NCBI RefSeq assembly: GCF_025210605.1
Contig: NZ_JAOARI010000011.1
Location: 62,001-126,000 of the forward strand
Direction of reading: 5' to 3'
Source of the DNA: Halodesulfovibrio sp.
GTDB taxonomy: Bacteria > Desulfobacterota > Desulfovibrionia > Desulfovibrionales > Desulfovibrionaceae
Length of the DNA: 64,000 nt
A model generated the notes under the pieces. The model saw only the letters and a program-made list of their open reading frames with translations. It had not been told where the DNA came from and ran no database searches. Shown here piece after piece: positions 38,572 through 49,070 of the stretch (position 1 is its first letter; each line of letters starts with the position of its first letter). Made by a program: the position numbers and the translations under genes.

Positions 38572-40035
38572 ATGTCATTTTTGTACGATAAATCCCTAAG
38601 TGAAATCCGCTCGCTGCTGCTTGCTAAAGAGCTCACCGTTACTGAAGTTGTTGAAGCGTGCCTTGCACGTATTGAAGAAACTGAACCTTCCATTCAGGCT
38701 CTTATTTCTGTTCAGGCTGAGGAAGCTCGTGAACAGGCGCGCGCCATGGATGAAGCTGGTCCTGACGAAAGCAAGCCTCTTTGGGGTATTCCGCTTACCG
38801 TTAAAGACTTGCTTTGTACCAAAGGCACTAAGACCACTTGCGGTTCTAAAATTCTTGAAAACTTCGAACCATTTTACGATGCATTTGCCATTGCAAAATT
38901 GAAGGAAGCCGGAGCCATCCTCATTGGTAAAGCCAATATGGATGAATTTGCTATGGGTTCCTCCACAGAAAACTCTGCATACAAAGCCACTAAAAACCCT
39001 TGGGATCTCAACAAAGTTCCGGGTGGTTCTTCCGGTGGTTCCGCAGCATCCGTAACAGCATCGCAGGCATTTGGTACGTTGGGCACAGACACAGGTGGTT
39101 CTATCCGCCAGCCTGCAAGCCTTTGTGGTTGTGTCGGTCTCAAACCGACCTATGGTCGTGTTTCACGCCGTGGTATGGTTGCGTATGGCTCTTCTCTGGA
39201 TCAGATTGGTCCTATGACACGCTCTGTTGAAGACAACGCGCGTATGCTTCAGGTTATTGCTGGTCACGATGCAAAAGATTCTACCAGCGTCGATGTACCT
39301 GTTGATGACTACCTTGCAGCACTTGATCGCAAAGACTTACAAGGTCTCAAAATTGGTTTGCCTAAAGAATTCTGGGCAGAAGGTCTTGATGCTGAAGTTG
39401 AGTCTTCATGCCGAGCTGCTGTTGCTAAGTTAGAAGAACTCGGTGCTGAACTTGTAGAAGTTGAGCTTCCGCATTCTTCTTTCGCGATTGCAACCTACTA
39501 CATTATCGCTATGGCTGAAGCCAGTTCAAACCTCGCCCGTTTTGATGGCGTACGGTACGGCTACCGCAGTGACAAAGCAGAAGATCTGCTTGATATCTAC
39601 GTAAAATCCCGCTCTGAAGGCTTCGGGGATGAAGTACAGCGCCGCATTATGCTCGGTACTTATGTACTTTCTTCCGGCTATTACGATGCCTACTACAAAA
39701 AAGCTGCACAGGTTCGTCGCCTTATTCGCGAAGATTACTTGAAAGCACTTGAGCAATGCGACGTACTCGTAGGTCCTGCATCTCCTGTAACAGCGTGGAA
39801 TGTTGGTGAGCTGACAAGCGACCCGCTAAAAATGTACCTCATGGATATTTACACTATTTCCCTTAACCTTGCAGGGCTTCCGGGCTTATCTCTTCCTGTT
39901 GGTTTAGGTGCAGATAGCAATATGCCTGTTGGTCTACAGCTTCTTGGTAAAGAGTTCGACGAAGCCACACTCTACAGCGTGGCATCTCTTCTTGAAAAAA
40001 ATACTGAAAAGCTCGGTGTTCCAGCAGGATTATAA
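38572..40035 (+). CDS. gatA: Asp-tRNA(Asn)/Glu-tRNA(Gln) amidotransferase subunit A
   Basis: The 487-aa product is an amidase-signature enzyme with [23 protein letters not shown] and [16 protein letters not shown], giving the Ser-cisSer-Lys catalytic triad. GatA releases ammonia from glutamine and passes it to GatB for transamidation of the misacylated tRNA. Length is normal. The complex is split in this genome: gatCA here, gatB at 4875-6302. Confidence 0.98.
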   Translation: MSFLYDKSLSEIRSLLLAKELTVTEVVEACLARIEETEPSIQALISVQAEEAREQARAMDEAGPDESKPLWGIPLTVKDLLCTKGTKTTCGSKILENFEPFYDAFAIAKLKEAGAILIGKANMDEFAMGSSTENSAYKATKNPWDLNKVPGGSSGGSAASVTASQAFGTLGTDTGGSIRQPASLCGCVGLKPTYGRVSRRGMVAYGSSLDQIGPMTRSVEDNARMLQVIAGHDAKDSTSVDVPVDDYLAALDRKDLQGLKIGLPKEFWAEGLDAEVESSCRAAVAKLEELGAELVEVELPHSSFAIATYYIIAMAEASSNLARFDGVRYGYRSDKAEDLLDIYVKSRSEGFGDEVQRRIMLGTYVLSSGYYDAYYKKAAQVRRLIREDYLKALEQCDVLVGPASPVTAWNVGELTSDPLKMYLMDIYTISLNLAGLPGLSLPVGLGADSNMPVGLQLLGKEFDEATLYSVASLLEKNTEKLGVPAGL

Positions 40036-40070
40036 CATAAACTAGCCTGACTCATAATTGTGATATATCG

Positions 40071-40102
40071 AAAGGAAGCTTGCTTGCAGGCTTCCTTTTT
40101 TT
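40071..40102 (+). terminator. gatCA terminator
   Basis: AAAGGAAGC (40071-40079) pairs with GCTTCCTTT (40090-40098), followed by further T. Confidence 0.9.
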
Positions 40103-40139
40103 AATGAATAAATCCGATTCTTAAATAAGTTCACAAGCT

Positions 40140-40250
40140 ATCAGAGACGTTCCCTGAGAATATATGCTTGCAGCTCCTACGGTAGGCAAGACCCGTAAGA
40201 ACTCTTTCTTGACCCAGCTCAAGTGGGAAGTGTATCCCTTCTAGACAAAT
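40140..40250 (+). ncRNA. ssrS: Probable 6S RNA (ends approximate)
   Basis: A structured gene-free stretch resembles 6S RNA. TTCCCTGAG (40150-40158) recalls the conserved 5' CCCUGAG segment and is followed by an AT-rich stretch. CTTGC (40167-40171) pairs with GCAAG (40186-40190) as an apical arm. CTTGA (40208-40212) pairs with TCAAG (40219-40223), like the small 3' hairpin of 6S, and GGGAA (40225-40229) can close on TTCCC. 6S RNA mimics an open promoter and binds the housekeeping RNA polymerase. It lies between gatA and mnmA, and the outer closing stem is not clear. The call rests on remembered motifs, not a model search. Confidence 0.5.
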
Positions 40251-40470
40251 TCAGTATTCATATCTTTGACAGATTTTGAATATATCCAGCAACCGCAATA
40301 TCAGCTAACCTAACCAATCAATACGCTGCGGTTCTTACAATTTTTGGTATTATTATAGAAACATTCTGCTGTAGTAAGTCAAAAACAGCCTTTTATTGTG
40401 ACTACAAGAAAAACATCTGGCTATGAAGACTTGCCAGCGGCATATACTAATAAACGCTCAGGACGACCCT
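40251..40470 (+). other. Gene-free interval before mnmA
   Basis: No gene seen. TTGACA (40266-40271) lacks a properly spaced -10; a TATTATTATAG stretch near 40348 could be the mnmA -10 region. Confidence 0.35.
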
Positions 40471-41511
40471 ATGACTATTGCAGTTGCAGTCAGCGGCGGA
40501 ACAGATTCGCTTTACGCCTTGCTCACATTGAAAGAACAAGGACACAATATTTTTGCACTTCATGCGCACTTTCTTGCCCCCTGCAAAGAGCGCGAAGAAG
40601 CTATTGGCGCCATGTGTGCTTCCTTGGATATCCCGTTTCACGCAGTAGACTTGCACGAAGAGTTCGAACAATGCGTCGTTGAACCTTTCATGAACGAATA
40701 TGTACAGGGTCGCACTCCGAATCCTTGTGCAATCTGCAATGCAACTATGAAATTCGGTGCACTGCTGCGTGAAGCAGAACGATTAGGGGCGGACACAATT
40801 GCAACAGGTCACTACGCAGTATTAGAAGATCACCCAGTATACGGCCGCACATTATCCCGTGGTCATGACCCAAAAAAAGATCAAAGCTACTTTCTGTCAC
40901 TTGTTCCTAAGTCACAATTGGAAAAAGCACTCTTTCCTCTGGGAAAAATGAAAAAAGAAGACATCAAAGCAGAGTTGGCTGAACGAGGTATTGTACCAGC
41001 ATACCCAAGTGAAAGTCAGGAAATCTGTTTTGTTCCCAATGATGACTATCGCGCTTTTTTGCTTCAAAAAGGTGCTGAACTTGGTACAGCTGGAAACATG
41101 GAACTTGCCGATGGCACAATTGTCGGCAAGCACAACGGGCTGTGGCAATATACAGAAGGGCAACGTAAAGGTCTTGGCATTGCTTGGAAAGAGCCGCTCT
41201 ACGTTATTAAAAAAGACCTTGAAAAAAATGTGCTTGTTGTGGGGCCTAAGCAGGAACTCTTTTCCACAGGCTGTACCGTAAGCCATATGAACTATCTTGT
41301 TGCCCCGGAGCATTGGGGAACCAAGCTTCTGGCTCGAACTCGCTACCGGCAGCAACCTATCTCCGTAACACTGCATGAACAGAATGATATTTTGATTGTT
41401 ACGTATACTGAACCACAATCACCTCCCGCAAGCGGTCAAGTATTCTGCTTATATGATGAAGACCTGACTGTATTAGGTGGCGGCATTATAGAAAGCTCCT
41501 TGTACACATAA
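40471..41511 (+). CDS. mnmA: tRNA-specific 2-thiouridylase MnmA
   Basis: The product is 346 aa from the ATG at 40471, which has AGGA upstream and gives the family start TIAVAVSGGTDS with the PP-loop. The two catalytic cysteines appear in TPNPCAICN and in SQEICFVPN, and the GQRKGLGI segment is typical. MnmA puts sulfur on U34 of tRNAs for Lys, Glu and Gln. The PP-loop has Thr where most have Val (SGGVDS), a mild change. A longer frame starting at 40423 is less likely. Confidence 0.95.
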   Translation: MTIAVAVSGGTDSLYALLTLKEQGHNIFALHAHFLAPCKEREEAIGAMCASLDIPFHAVDLHEEFEQCVVEPFMNEYVQGRTPNPCAICNATMKFGALLREAERLGADTIATGHYAVLEDHPVYGRTLSRGHDPKKDQSYFLSLVPKSQLEKALFPLGKMKKEDIKAELAERGIVPAYPSESQEICFVPNDDYRAFLLQKGAELGTAGNMELADGTIVGKHNGLWQYTEGQRKGLGIAWKEPLYVIKKDLEKNVLVVGPKQELFSTGCTVSHMNYLVAPEHWGTKLLARTRYRQQPISVTLHEQNDILIVTYTEPQSPPASGQVFCLYDEDLTVLGGGIIESSLYT

Positions 41512-41514
41512 CGC

Positions 41515-41545
41515 AAAAAGCTCCTGAAAATCAGGAGCTTTTTTT
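41515..41545 (+). terminator. mnmA terminator
   Basis: AAAAAGCTCCTGA pairs with TCAGGAGCTTTTT around a 3-nt A loop, with a T-run. Confidence 0.95.
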
Positions 41546-41554
41546 ACATTCAAT

Positions 41555-41584
41555 AAAAAGAGGTTTGCGCAAGGCAAACCTCTT
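41555..41584 (-). terminator. Terminator of the CII-like gene
   Basis: AAAGAGGTTTGC (41557-41568) pairs with GCAAACCTCTTT (41573-41584). The A-run to its left supplies the U-run on the minus strand. Confidence 0.9.
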
Positions 41585-41636
41585 TAGTGTCTGACAGAGG
41601 TTGTTGATCTCAACCTAATGCATCGGTAACTGCTTG

Positions 41637-41927
41637 CTAAGCTATATCAGCCAGAGTTGCAGTTTCATTTGGCTCTGTCATAAGTTTTGGATCTACGATT
41701 GCAAATCCCATTTCTTGAGCAATGTACTCTAATGGTTCAACGTTTCCAGTTTTCTTCATTATGTCCATTAATGTTTCGACGCCCAATTTAGCTCCGGCAT
41801 CATACGGATTCACTTCGCGGAGCAAGGTAGAATACGGCTTGCCGATTTCTTTCGCGAGTGCTTTTGCTGGAATTGGACTGTTTAACACCAGTTCATGGAC
41901 AATTTTAGTTAACTCAGAACGCATCAT
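41637..41927 (-). CDS. Phage CII-like (CP76-type) regulator
   Basis: The 96-aa product resembles the phage regulatory protein CII family: a helix with IPAKALAKEIGKPYSTLLREVNPYD, then KLGVETLMDIMKKTGNVEPLEYIAQEMGFAIV. These are helix-turn-helix proteins from temperate phages and also occur alone in chromosomes. No other phage gene is near; the orphan tail gene is 14 kb away. GGGAGAG precedes the ATG. It has its own terminator, and its long AT-rich upstream region may hold its operator. Confidence 0.65.
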   Translation of the reverse strand: MMRSELTKIVHELVLNSPIPAKALAKEIGKPYSTLLREVNPYDAGAKLGVETLMDIMKKTGNVEPLEYIAQEMGFAIVDPKLMTEPNETATLADIA

Positions 41928-42451
41928 AACTCTCCCTACACATTGCTACGAGGAGTCACTATCAGTCTATCACACCCCAATACGCCATTTGAGGTTTTAC
42001 TATGCGTAACCTGTGAGAAACCAACGTGTTTTATATCATCACACTACGCCTAATGTGATAATACCTCCTCATGTTTCATGTTAAAGCAACACCCTATACA
42101 AACTCCCAAATATATAGCTTATTTTCAGAGCATAATTGAGACTGAAATTTTATCTCACCATGCAGTTTTCTGAAAACGTATGACCTCTTTCCTGTAAGTG
42201 AGTACTAACGTATACACATATTAGTTAATACTCAACATATTTTATATCTTTTATAGAAAATCTGTTTTTTTAAATTTATGTACTTGATACTAGACATAAA
42301 TACAACAAATCACTTGTAGCCTTTTTTGACATAATATTGCAACAAATTAAAACATTTTCATAGGATAGCTTACATGAAAGCTGTGATATATAGACGTACT
42401 ACCGTTAGCATATAAAGTAAGTACTCCTTATCCTGAGTTACACTAACGTAA
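41928..42451. other. AT-rich gene-free interval
   Basis: No gene found in about 520 bp of AT-rich sequence. An imperfect inverted repeat, TATCATCACA (about 42033) with TGTGATAATA (about 42055), lies some 110-130 nt upstream of the CII-like gene and could be an operator. No terminator was recognised after uvrC. Confidence 0.45.
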
Positions 42452-44302
42452 TTAGCTGCGAAAAACAGAAAGCCCTGAATAAATTGCCTCGGCTTTTTTT
42501 CTGCCAACACCTTCAATTTTCATTAAATCCTCGACAGATGCTTCTGCCATTTCTTTAACAGAAGAATACTGCGCCCATAGCTTTTTTGCCATGCTTGGTC
42601 CAATACCATGAATACGCTGAAGTTCACCCGTTAAAGCTCTTCCTGCTCGCGCTCTTCTATGCCGACCAATAGAGTAGTCATGGCAAAGGTCACGCATATG
42701 CTGCAAAAGCAGTAACTCTGGTGCTCCGGCTTTTAGTTGCAAAGGATTAGATCGTCCGGGCAGGAAAATTCTATCTTCAATATTCCCCTTGCGCCTATCT
42801 GCTCTGCCGGATTCATCTTTGCGTGCTTTTGCAATAGAAATCACAGTGCATAAACTACTTTGCCCATGCGCTTCGAGCACACTTGTCACAGCGTTCAATT
42901 GTCCACGCCCGCCATCAATCAGCAATAAATCAGGCCACGGAGGACCAGACTCAAGGCGACGCTTCATCCATAATGCAAGCACACCGTAGTCATCTCCGCC
43001 ACTTTCTTCATCAGAAAATGCGTAAGTTCGGTACTGATCTTTTGCAGGTGCATCACCTTCAAAAACAACCATACCTACCCGCGTATCTTTACCAGAGGTA
43101 TGGGAAACATCGACAATTTCAGTACGGTAAGGTTCTTCTGCCATGCCTAATTTTTTTTGCAGAATAGTAAGCGGACTGACAGCGCGTTTATTTTTGGAAT
43201 CATCAATTGCGTTCGCTGTTGCCATGGTTACAAGCTTGCTTTCTGTATCATTACGTGGTGGTGCAACACGAACCAACATACCACGAAGCTCTGTCAACGC
43301 TTCTGCATGTGCTGCTAACGGCTCGCTGTTTGTCTCATCCCCAAGCACATCATTTCCCCAAGGAACAACCACGCGCGAAGGAACAAAGCTGTTCACGCCA
43401 TAATACTGAGCAATAAACGATTGAAGTAACTCAGGGGCTTCCTCCAGCCCAAGTCCTGCCCAAAAATAGTATTTTTTGTCGATAAGAATCCCGCCGCGGA
43501 TAAACAAAATACCAAGAGCCAGTCCTGCATCAGTTTCACCGAGTCCGATAACATCCATATCATGAGCAGTCGGAATAACTGCCGCTTGTTTCTCGACCGT
43601 CACCTCTACCGCTTTAATCTGATCTCGCAACTGGGCAGCTGTTTCAAAGTCCATAATTTCCGAAGCCGCATACATCTTCTCCGTCAAAGCTTCGACCAAT
43701 TCATTAGATTTTCCAGACAGCAACAATTCTACCCGCTGAACTTGTTCAAGATAATCATCGTGCGAAATTTCAAGACAACATGGCGCAAGGCACTGTCCAA
43801 TATGGTGATACAGACAAGGGCGCACCCTATTTGCGAAAGCTCTGTCTGCACATCTCCGCAACTGAAACACCTTATGAATAGCTTTGAGCGTTTGCCACGC
43901 AGAATGGGACGAGGTGAACGGACCAAAATATTTTGAACCATCTTTAAGCACCTTGCGCGTCAATGTCAGCCGAGGCCACTTGTGCTTTTTATTCAGCTTG
44001 AAAAGTACATACTGCTTATCATCGCGCAGCAAAATATTATATCGCGGTCTATGCTTCTTAATAAGGCTTGCTTCAAGCAAAAGTGCTTCTTTCTCCGTTG
44101 TTGTTATCAACGTAGAAATAGACTGTGCCTGCCGCAACATTGCCCGCGTCTTAGGTGTCTGCGTCTCAGGCGGACGAAAATACGACGCAACTCGCTTTCG
44201 CAAGTGCTTCGCCTTCCCCACATAGACAACGCGCCCATGTGCATCTTTATATAAATAGACTCCCGGTGAAACGGGAATAGTCTTCAAATCTATTGGTTCC
44301 AT
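42452..44302 (-). CDS. uvrC: Excinuclease ABC subunit C
   Basis: The 616-aa product has the N-terminal GIY-YIG nuclease (GVYLYKDAHGRVVYVGKAKHLRKRV), a central UVR motif (EIMDFETAAQLRDQIKAVE), the RNase H-like nuclease region (VDVSHTSGKD, LLIDGGRGQLNA), and C-terminal helix-hairpin-helix repeats (IHGIGPSMAKKLW, IEGVGRKKAEAIY). UvrC makes both incisions in nucleotide excision repair after UvrAB hands over the lesion. Length is normal. It is a single gene divergent from the porin. Confidence 0.98.
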   Translation of the reverse strand: MEPIDLKTIPVSPGVYLYKDAHGRVVYVGKAKHLRKRVASYFRPPETQTPKTRAMLRQAQSISTLITTTEKEALLLEASLIKKHRPRYNILLRDDKQYVLFKLNKKHKWPRLTLTRKVLKDGSKYFGPFTSSHSAWQTLKAIHKVFQLRRCADRAFANRVRPCLYHHIGQCLAPCCLEISHDDYLEQVQRVELLLSGKSNELVEALTEKMYAASEIMDFETAAQLRDQIKAVEVTVEKQAAVIPTAHDMDVIGLGETDAGLALGILFIRGGILIDKKYYFWAGLGLEEAPELLQSFIAQYYGVNSFVPSRVVVPWGNDVLGDETNSEPLAAHAEALTELRGMLVRVAPPRNDTESKLVTMATANAIDDSKNKRAVSPLTILQKKLGMAEEPYRTEIVDVSHTSGKDTRVGMVVFEGDAPAKDQYRTYAFSDEESGGDDYGVLALWMKRRLESGPPWPDLLLIDGGRGQLNAVTSVLEAHGQSSLCTVISIAKARKDESGRADRRKGNIEDRIFLPGRSNPLQLKAGAPELLLLQHMRDLCHDYSIGRHRRARAGRALTGELQRIHGIGPSMAKKLWAQYSSVKEMAEASVEDLMKIEGVGRKKAEAIYSGLSVFRS

Positions 44303-44447
44303 AACTACCTGTATCTCATTGTTGTACAGCGTCTTTTACTGCTGCCTTTTAGCATACACGTCACCGAGGGTATAAAATATCATTTCCATCTATAACAGCA
44401 CTACATACTTTAATTATAGATTTTAATCTCAAAGGGTTAGAAACAGA

Positions 44448-45875
44448 ATGAGAAATGCCTACCCGTTAGCTCAGACAGTATGCTGTGTTGTTTTTACTGC
44501 CCTTATCTGCTTTCCCCTCCCAACGTATGCTCTGAAAGTTCGTCCTTCCGGAACATTACAAGTGTTTACCCAGTGGTCAACCGGTTCTACTCTGGGGTTC
44601 CAATCTCCATTCTCTGAGCTGGAGATTAACAACAACTTTCGCGCCGCACACTACTTCCAGATTCAATTAGATATTAATCCCAATGAACCCGTTTCAGCTA
44701 CGGCATTAATGGAAATCGATACCTACTGGGGTGTTGACGACGGTGACAACGGCTACGGTGAGTTTTCCGGTGGGCAAATAAGTTCTGGCGGTGCAAATGT
44801 ACAGACCTCGCAACTTTTTATGCATGTAGAACCTGAAGATAGTAACTGCATAGGTAGAGCAGGACTTATTTCCGTACATATGCCCAACCAGATCGGCGGT
44901 TCGATTATTCTGGATGATACCGTTGGCGCAATAGCGTTAGCATACAGGTTTTCCGACACCCTTAACGGCAGTGTAACATGGGGCAGACCCTATGATCGTC
45001 CCAACACCACATTTACTCAGCAGACAATGGATCTGTATGCAACCTCCTTCACATACGCACCAAACGATCAACTTTACACTCTGTATGCTATGTACTCCGA
45101 TTTCGGGAAAAATGTTGCAGGAACGCCTCCCGGTTCTGCATGGGTTGATGGTGGTAACATCGGCATATGGAACGGGTTTGCGGACTTTTCCGGTGCTCCA
45201 TGGGCATTCTGGGCTGGTTTTTCCGGTAAATACCACTCTCCCTCTGATCTGGTGTTCAAATCAGATCTTATGTGGGGAACACTATACGGCGGGAATGACC
45301 CTGCCAGTCGGCAAGGGGCAGTCTTGCTAGGAGAAATAGATTGGCTGTTGCATAATTACACTGTCGGAATACTGGGCTGGTGGGCGAGTGGGGACAACGC
45401 AACAGCATATGAAAACGGCGCAGGGCGCATGCCATTTGTTTCCAACCAATGGGGACTGACTGACTTTGGATACTACCGAACAGCCCTGACCACGGAATCC
45501 AGTCTCATACTGCAAGATGCTACAGGTCGTTGGACGTTAGGGCTTCTTGTTGATGATTTAAGCTTAATCGATTTTTTTACATCGTCAATAAAACTTCTCT
45601 ACATGCGTGGAACAAACAGCCCCTCAATTGTAAAAAATAACCGATTCTCTCCTGCACTTCTCCAAGGTGGCTACCGCAACTACTGGGGAACCTACCTTAC
45701 CACACAAGACTGGCTTATTGAGCTAGATACAGAATCTACCCTCAAGCTTACAGAACGTCTTAATTTAATTCTGCGTCTGGGATATATTCACATAGAAGTT
45801 GACCCTGAAGTATGGGGAACGTCTGACACCCGTGATGCCTACCGTGCTGTTTTTCTTTTTGATTATGAATTCTAG
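44448..45875 (+). CDS. Outer-membrane homotrimeric porin, Desulfovibrio type
   Basis: The 475-aa protein has a signal peptide (about 1-28, ending TYA) and alternating aromatic beta-strands rich in Gly, Trp and Tyr, ending in the C-terminal FLFDYEF with the final Phe recognised by the BAM complex. The LKVRPSGTLQVFTQWSTGS start and the overall length fit the major trimeric porin of Desulfovibrionaceae. It should form a diffusion channel in the outer membrane. It is monocistronic, between uvrC (divergent) and hisD. Confidence 0.85.
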   Translation: MRNAYPLAQTVCCVVFTALICFPLPTYALKVRPSGTLQVFTQWSTGSTLGFQSPFSELEINNNFRAAHYFQIQLDINPNEPVSATALMEIDTYWGVDDGDNGYGEFSGGQISSGGANVQTSQLFMHVEPEDSNCIGRAGLISVHMPNQIGGSIILDDTVGAIALAYRFSDTLNGSVTWGRPYDRPNTTFTQQTMDLYATSFTYAPNDQLYTLYAMYSDFGKNVAGTPPGSAWVDGGNIGIWNGFADFSGAPWAFWAGFSGKYHSPSDLVFKSDLMWGTLYGGNDPASRQGAVLLGEIDWLLHNYTVGILGWWASGDNATAYENGAGRMPFVSNQWGLTDFGYYRTALTTESSLILQDATGRWTLGLLVDDLSLIDFFTSSIKLLYMRGTNSPSIVKNNRFSPALLQGGYRNYWGTYLTTQDWLIELDTESTLKLTERLNLILRLGYIHIEVDPEVWGTSDTRDAYRAVFLFDYEF

Positions 45876-45919
45876 CAACGGCATTTACGTATATTGTAAA
45901 GCGACTCGACATTTTTTAC

Positions 45920-45942
45920 GCCCTCTTATAAGGATGGGGCGT
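45920..45942 (+). terminator. Possible porin terminator
   Basis: ACGCCC and GGGCGT can pair around a 13-nt loop after the porin stop. The T-run after the stem is poor. Confidence 0.45.
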
Positions 45943-45982
45943 CGGATTTAGTTTTATGAACCTTATTTGATTAGGAGCCAGT

Positions 45983-47290
45983 ATGCCCTGTCGTATGATC
46001 AGCTACCAGTCCAAAGAGGATTGGAAGGGAATCAGGGATCTTCTCGCTGGACGGGATAACCCTGACAATTCTGTTGAACCTGTGGTGCGTGATATCCTGC
46101 ATCATGTGCATACAGAAGAGGATAAGGCTCTTGTTCATTACACGCAAAAGTTTGACTGCCCTTCGTTTACGGCGGATATGGTGCGCGTGTCCGAGGCTGC
46201 GCTTGAAAAAGCTGCGCAGGACATTCCCGCAGAAGACTTTGATATCATCAAAGAAGCTGCACACAATATCCGTACATTCCACGAGAACCAGAAAGAGAAA
46301 TCCTGGTTTACTACAAGCGAAGACGGAACAATTTTGGGACAGGTTGTACGCCCCGTTGACCGTGCCGGACTCTACGTACCGGGCGGGCAAGGTGGCGACA
46401 CTCCGCTTATCTCCAGCATGCTTATGAACGTTATCCCCGCACAGGTTGCAGGTGTGGAAGAAATCTGCGTTGTGTCACCTCCGCGTGAGGATGGATTGCC
46501 AAACCAGTATATTCTTGCAGCCGCCCATTATCTAGGGATTACAAATGTATTTGCCTGCGGCAGCGCATGGGCAATCGCCGCTCTTGCGTACGGCACAAAA
46601 ACCATTCCTGCCGTAGATGTTATTGCAGGTCCTGGAAATATTTTTGTTACTACTGCTAAACGCTTGTTTATCGGCACAGTAGGCATTGATATGGTTGCAG
46701 GCCCGAGCGAAATTCTCATCATCGCAGATAAAACCGGAAATCCCGTGCAAATTGCTGCGGATATGCTTTCTCAAGCAGAACATGACCCTCTTGCATCAGC
46801 TATTCTTGTTACTGATGATAACGAGCTTGCAAAAGCTGTCTGTGACGAGCTTAAAACGCAAACCGGTCTACTGCCGCGCAATGAGATTGCAGCAACTGCC
46901 CTTAAAGATTGGAGCGCAATTGTTGTCACTCCAGATATGGCAGCCGCTGTAGAGCTTTCTAACAATGTTGCACCTGAGCATTTGGAAATAATTGTTGAAG
47001 ATCCATGGGCGTTATTACCGACCATCCGAAACGCTGGCGCTATTTTTATGGGCGCTAACTCTCCGGAACCTGTCGGTGATTACTTTGCAGGCCCTAACCA
47101 CGTGCTGCCTACAAACGGTACTGCACGTTTTTCATCAGCATTGTCTGTTGAAACCTTCACAAAAAAATCCAGCATTATTGCTGCGTCTGCTTCCTTCACG
47201 CAAAAAAACGCACCGAAAATTGCGCGCCTTGCACGCCTTGAAGGACTGGAAGCACACGCCCGTTCCGCAGAAACCCGCTTAAAGAAATAG
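45983..47290 (+). CDS. hisD: Histidinol dehydrogenase
   Basis: The 435-aa product has [28 protein letters not shown], the AEHDP zinc/catalytic segment, and [14 protein letters not shown], the HisD signatures. It oxidises histidinol to histidine in two NAD-dependent steps. AGGAG precedes the ATG. It is followed 20 nt later by purC, then fabI, so three metabolic genes of different pathways may share a transcript. Histidine and purine synthesis are linked through AICAR, so hisD next to purC makes metabolic sense. Confidence 0.97.
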   Translation: MPCRMISYQSKEDWKGIRDLLAGRDNPDNSVEPVVRDILHHVHTEEDKALVHYTQKFDCPSFTADMVRVSEAALEKAAQDIPAEDFDIIKEAAHNIRTFHENQKEKSWFTTSEDGTILGQVVRPVDRAGLYVPGGQGGDTPLISSMLMNVIPAQVAGVEEICVVSPPREDGLPNQYILAAAHYLGITNVFACGSAWAIAALAYGTKTIPAVDVIAGPGNIFVTTAKRLFIGTVGIDMVAGPSEILIIADKTGNPVQIAADMLSQAEHDPLASAILVTDDNELAKAVCDELKTQTGLLPRNEIAATALKDWSAIVVTPDMAAAVELSNNVAPEHLEIIVEDPWALLPTIRNAGAIFMGANSPEPVGDYFAGPNHVLPTNGTARFSSALSVETFTKKSSIIAASASFTQKNAPKIARLARLEGLEAHARSAETRLKK

Positions 47291-47310
47291 CACCTTGCAG
47301 GAGTTCTCAA

Positions 47311-48207
47311 ATGAAAGTCGTTACCCAGACAACTATTACAGATTATCCGTTGGTTTCCCGAGGAAAAGTTCGCGATATCTACGAAATTGATGATTCCAGT
47401 CTGCTTATTATTACTACCGACCGCATGTCAGCATTTGATGTTATCATGGCAGAACCGATTCCATACAAAGGTGTTATTCTTAACCAGATCACCTTATTCT
47501 GGATGAAAAAGTTCGAGCACATCATTGCCAACCATCTCATCGCTTCTGACGTAAAAGATTTCCCAGAGCCGCTGCATAAGTATTCAGATGAGTTAGAAGG
47601 TCGCTCCGTGCTTGTTAAAAAAGCTAAGCCCCTTCCTATTGAATGTATTGTTCGTGGTCATATTTCCGGTTCCGGCTGGAAAGACTACAACAAAACCGGC
47701 TCCGTGTGTGGCTACGAACTGCCGGAAGGAATGGTGGAATCTGAAAAGTTCCCGAATCCGCTGTTTACCCCTTCCACAAAAGCAGAGCTTGGCGAACACG
47801 ACGAAAATATTTCTGTTGAACGTGCTACAGAAATGATCGGCAAAGAACTTGCTGAAAAAGTAGCAGATGTGAGTTTACGCATATTCTCCGAGGGTCGCGA
47901 TTTTGCAGAAGAAAAAGGCATCATCATTGCTGACACAAAATTTGAGTTCGGCATGGTTGATGGAGAACTGACATTGATTGATGAAGTTCTCACTCCGGAC
48001 TCTTCCCGCTTCTGGCCTAAGTCCAGCTACACTCCGGGTAAAAGCCAGCCTAGTTTTGATAAACAATACCTGCGTGACTGGTTGAGTACACAAGACTGGG
48101 ACAAAACCCCGCCAGCACCTGCTCTTCCTGCTGAAGTTATTGAAGAAACAGGTAAAAAGTACGCTGAGGCTTACACTATACTTACAGGACAAACACTGCT
48201 ACTCTAA
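47311..48207 (+). CDS. purC: Phosphoribosylaminoimidazole-succinocarboxamide synthase
   Basis: The 298-aa product has [41 protein letters not shown], and [12 protein letters not shown], all typical of SAICAR synthetase. It couples CAIR and aspartate with ATP in purine synthesis. The length fits the longer PurC form with an extended C terminus. AGGAG lies upstream, 20 nt after hisD. The purine-pathway gene purT is also in the window at 58309-59493 but is unlinked. Confidence 0.97.
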   Translation: MKVVTQTTITDYPLVSRGKVRDIYEIDDSSLLIITTDRMSAFDVIMAEPIPYKGVILNQITLFWMKKFEHIIANHLIASDVKDFPEPLHKYSDELEGRSVLVKKAKPLPIECIVRGHISGSGWKDYNKTGSVCGYELPEGMVESEKFPNPLFTPSTKAELGEHDENISVERATEMIGKELAEKVADVSLRIFSEGRDFAEEKGIIIADTKFEFGMVDGELTLIDEVLTPDSSRFWPKSSYTPGKSQPSFDKQYLRDWLSTQDWDKTPPAPALPAEVIEETGKKYAEAYTILTGQTLLL

Positions 48208-48272
48208 CGAGTGCAACCACAATAATTACCGTAGAAGTCTGCTGCTTGCAGACAAACTGAAATGGAGTTCCT

Positions 48273-49046
48273 ATGCTTCTTGAAGGGAAACGAGCCCTGA
48301 TTCTGGGTGTTGCCAACAACAAAAGCATTGCATACGGCATTGCCAAAGAATTTAAAGAAAACGGCGCAAAACTTGCGTTCAACTTTCTTGGCGATGCGCT
48401 GAAAAAACGTGTTGAACCTATCTGTGAAGAGCTTGACGGCGATTTTATCTTCCAGTGTGATGTAAGCAGCGATGACGAAATTGCTGAAGCAGTAAAATTA
48501 GTTGAAGAAAAATGGGGTGGCGTGGATATTATTGTTCATTCCATCGGCTTTGCTGACCGCAAGGATCTTCAGGGACGTTTTATTGAAACTTCCCGTGACG
48601 GATTCAAACTTGCCATGGACATCTCTGCATATTCTTTAACAGCTGTCTGTGGTGCATTTGAGCACCTGCTCACCGACAATGCATCAATTATCACCCTCTC
48701 CTATTACGGCTCCGAAAAGGTTATTACTAACTATAACGTAATGGGCGTTGCTAAAGCAGCTCTTGAAGCCAGCGTACGCTACCTTGCTGTTGATCTTGGC
48801 GAAAAGAATGTTCGCATCAATGCTATTAGCGCAGGTCCAATTAAAACTTTGGCTGCTTCAGGCATTTCCGGATTCCGCAAAATCCTTAACTACATTGAAG
48901 ACAATGCTCCGCAACAGCGAAATGTAACTACAGAAGATGTAGGACGTTCAGCGCTGTACCTTGCTTCAGACCTTTCATCCGGCGTTACCGGTGAAGTTCT
49001 GCATGTTGATTGCGGTTACCATGTAGTAGGTATCGGCATCAAATAG
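48273..49046 (+). CDS. fabI: Enoyl-[acyl-carrier-protein] reductase (NADH) FabI
   Basis: The 257-aa product is a short-chain dehydrogenase of FabI type: LILGVANNKSIAYGIAKEF in the nucleotide-binding region, SIGFADR, and catalytic Tyr and Lys in SYYGSEKVITNYNVMGVAKAALEASVRYLA. It carries out the last reduction of each fatty-acid elongation cycle. GGAG precedes the ATG. The first small selenoprotein candidate begins 24 nt after its stop with no terminator between, so the two are probably cotranscribed. Confidence 0.96.
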   Translation: MLLEGKRALILGVANNKSIAYGIAKEFKENGAKLAFNFLGDALKKRVEPICEELDGDFIFQCDVSSDDEIAEAVKLVEEKWGGVDIIVHSIGFADRKDLQGRFIETSRDGFKLAMDISAYSLTAVCGAFEHLLTDNASIITLSYYGSEKVITNYNVMGVAKAALEASVRYLAVDLGEKNVRINAISAGPIKTLAASGISGFRKILNYIEDNAPQQRNVTTEDVGRSALYLASDLSSGVTGEVLHVDCGYHVVGIGIK

Positions 49047-49070
49047 CGGAGCATCCGAAAGGAGGCTTGC

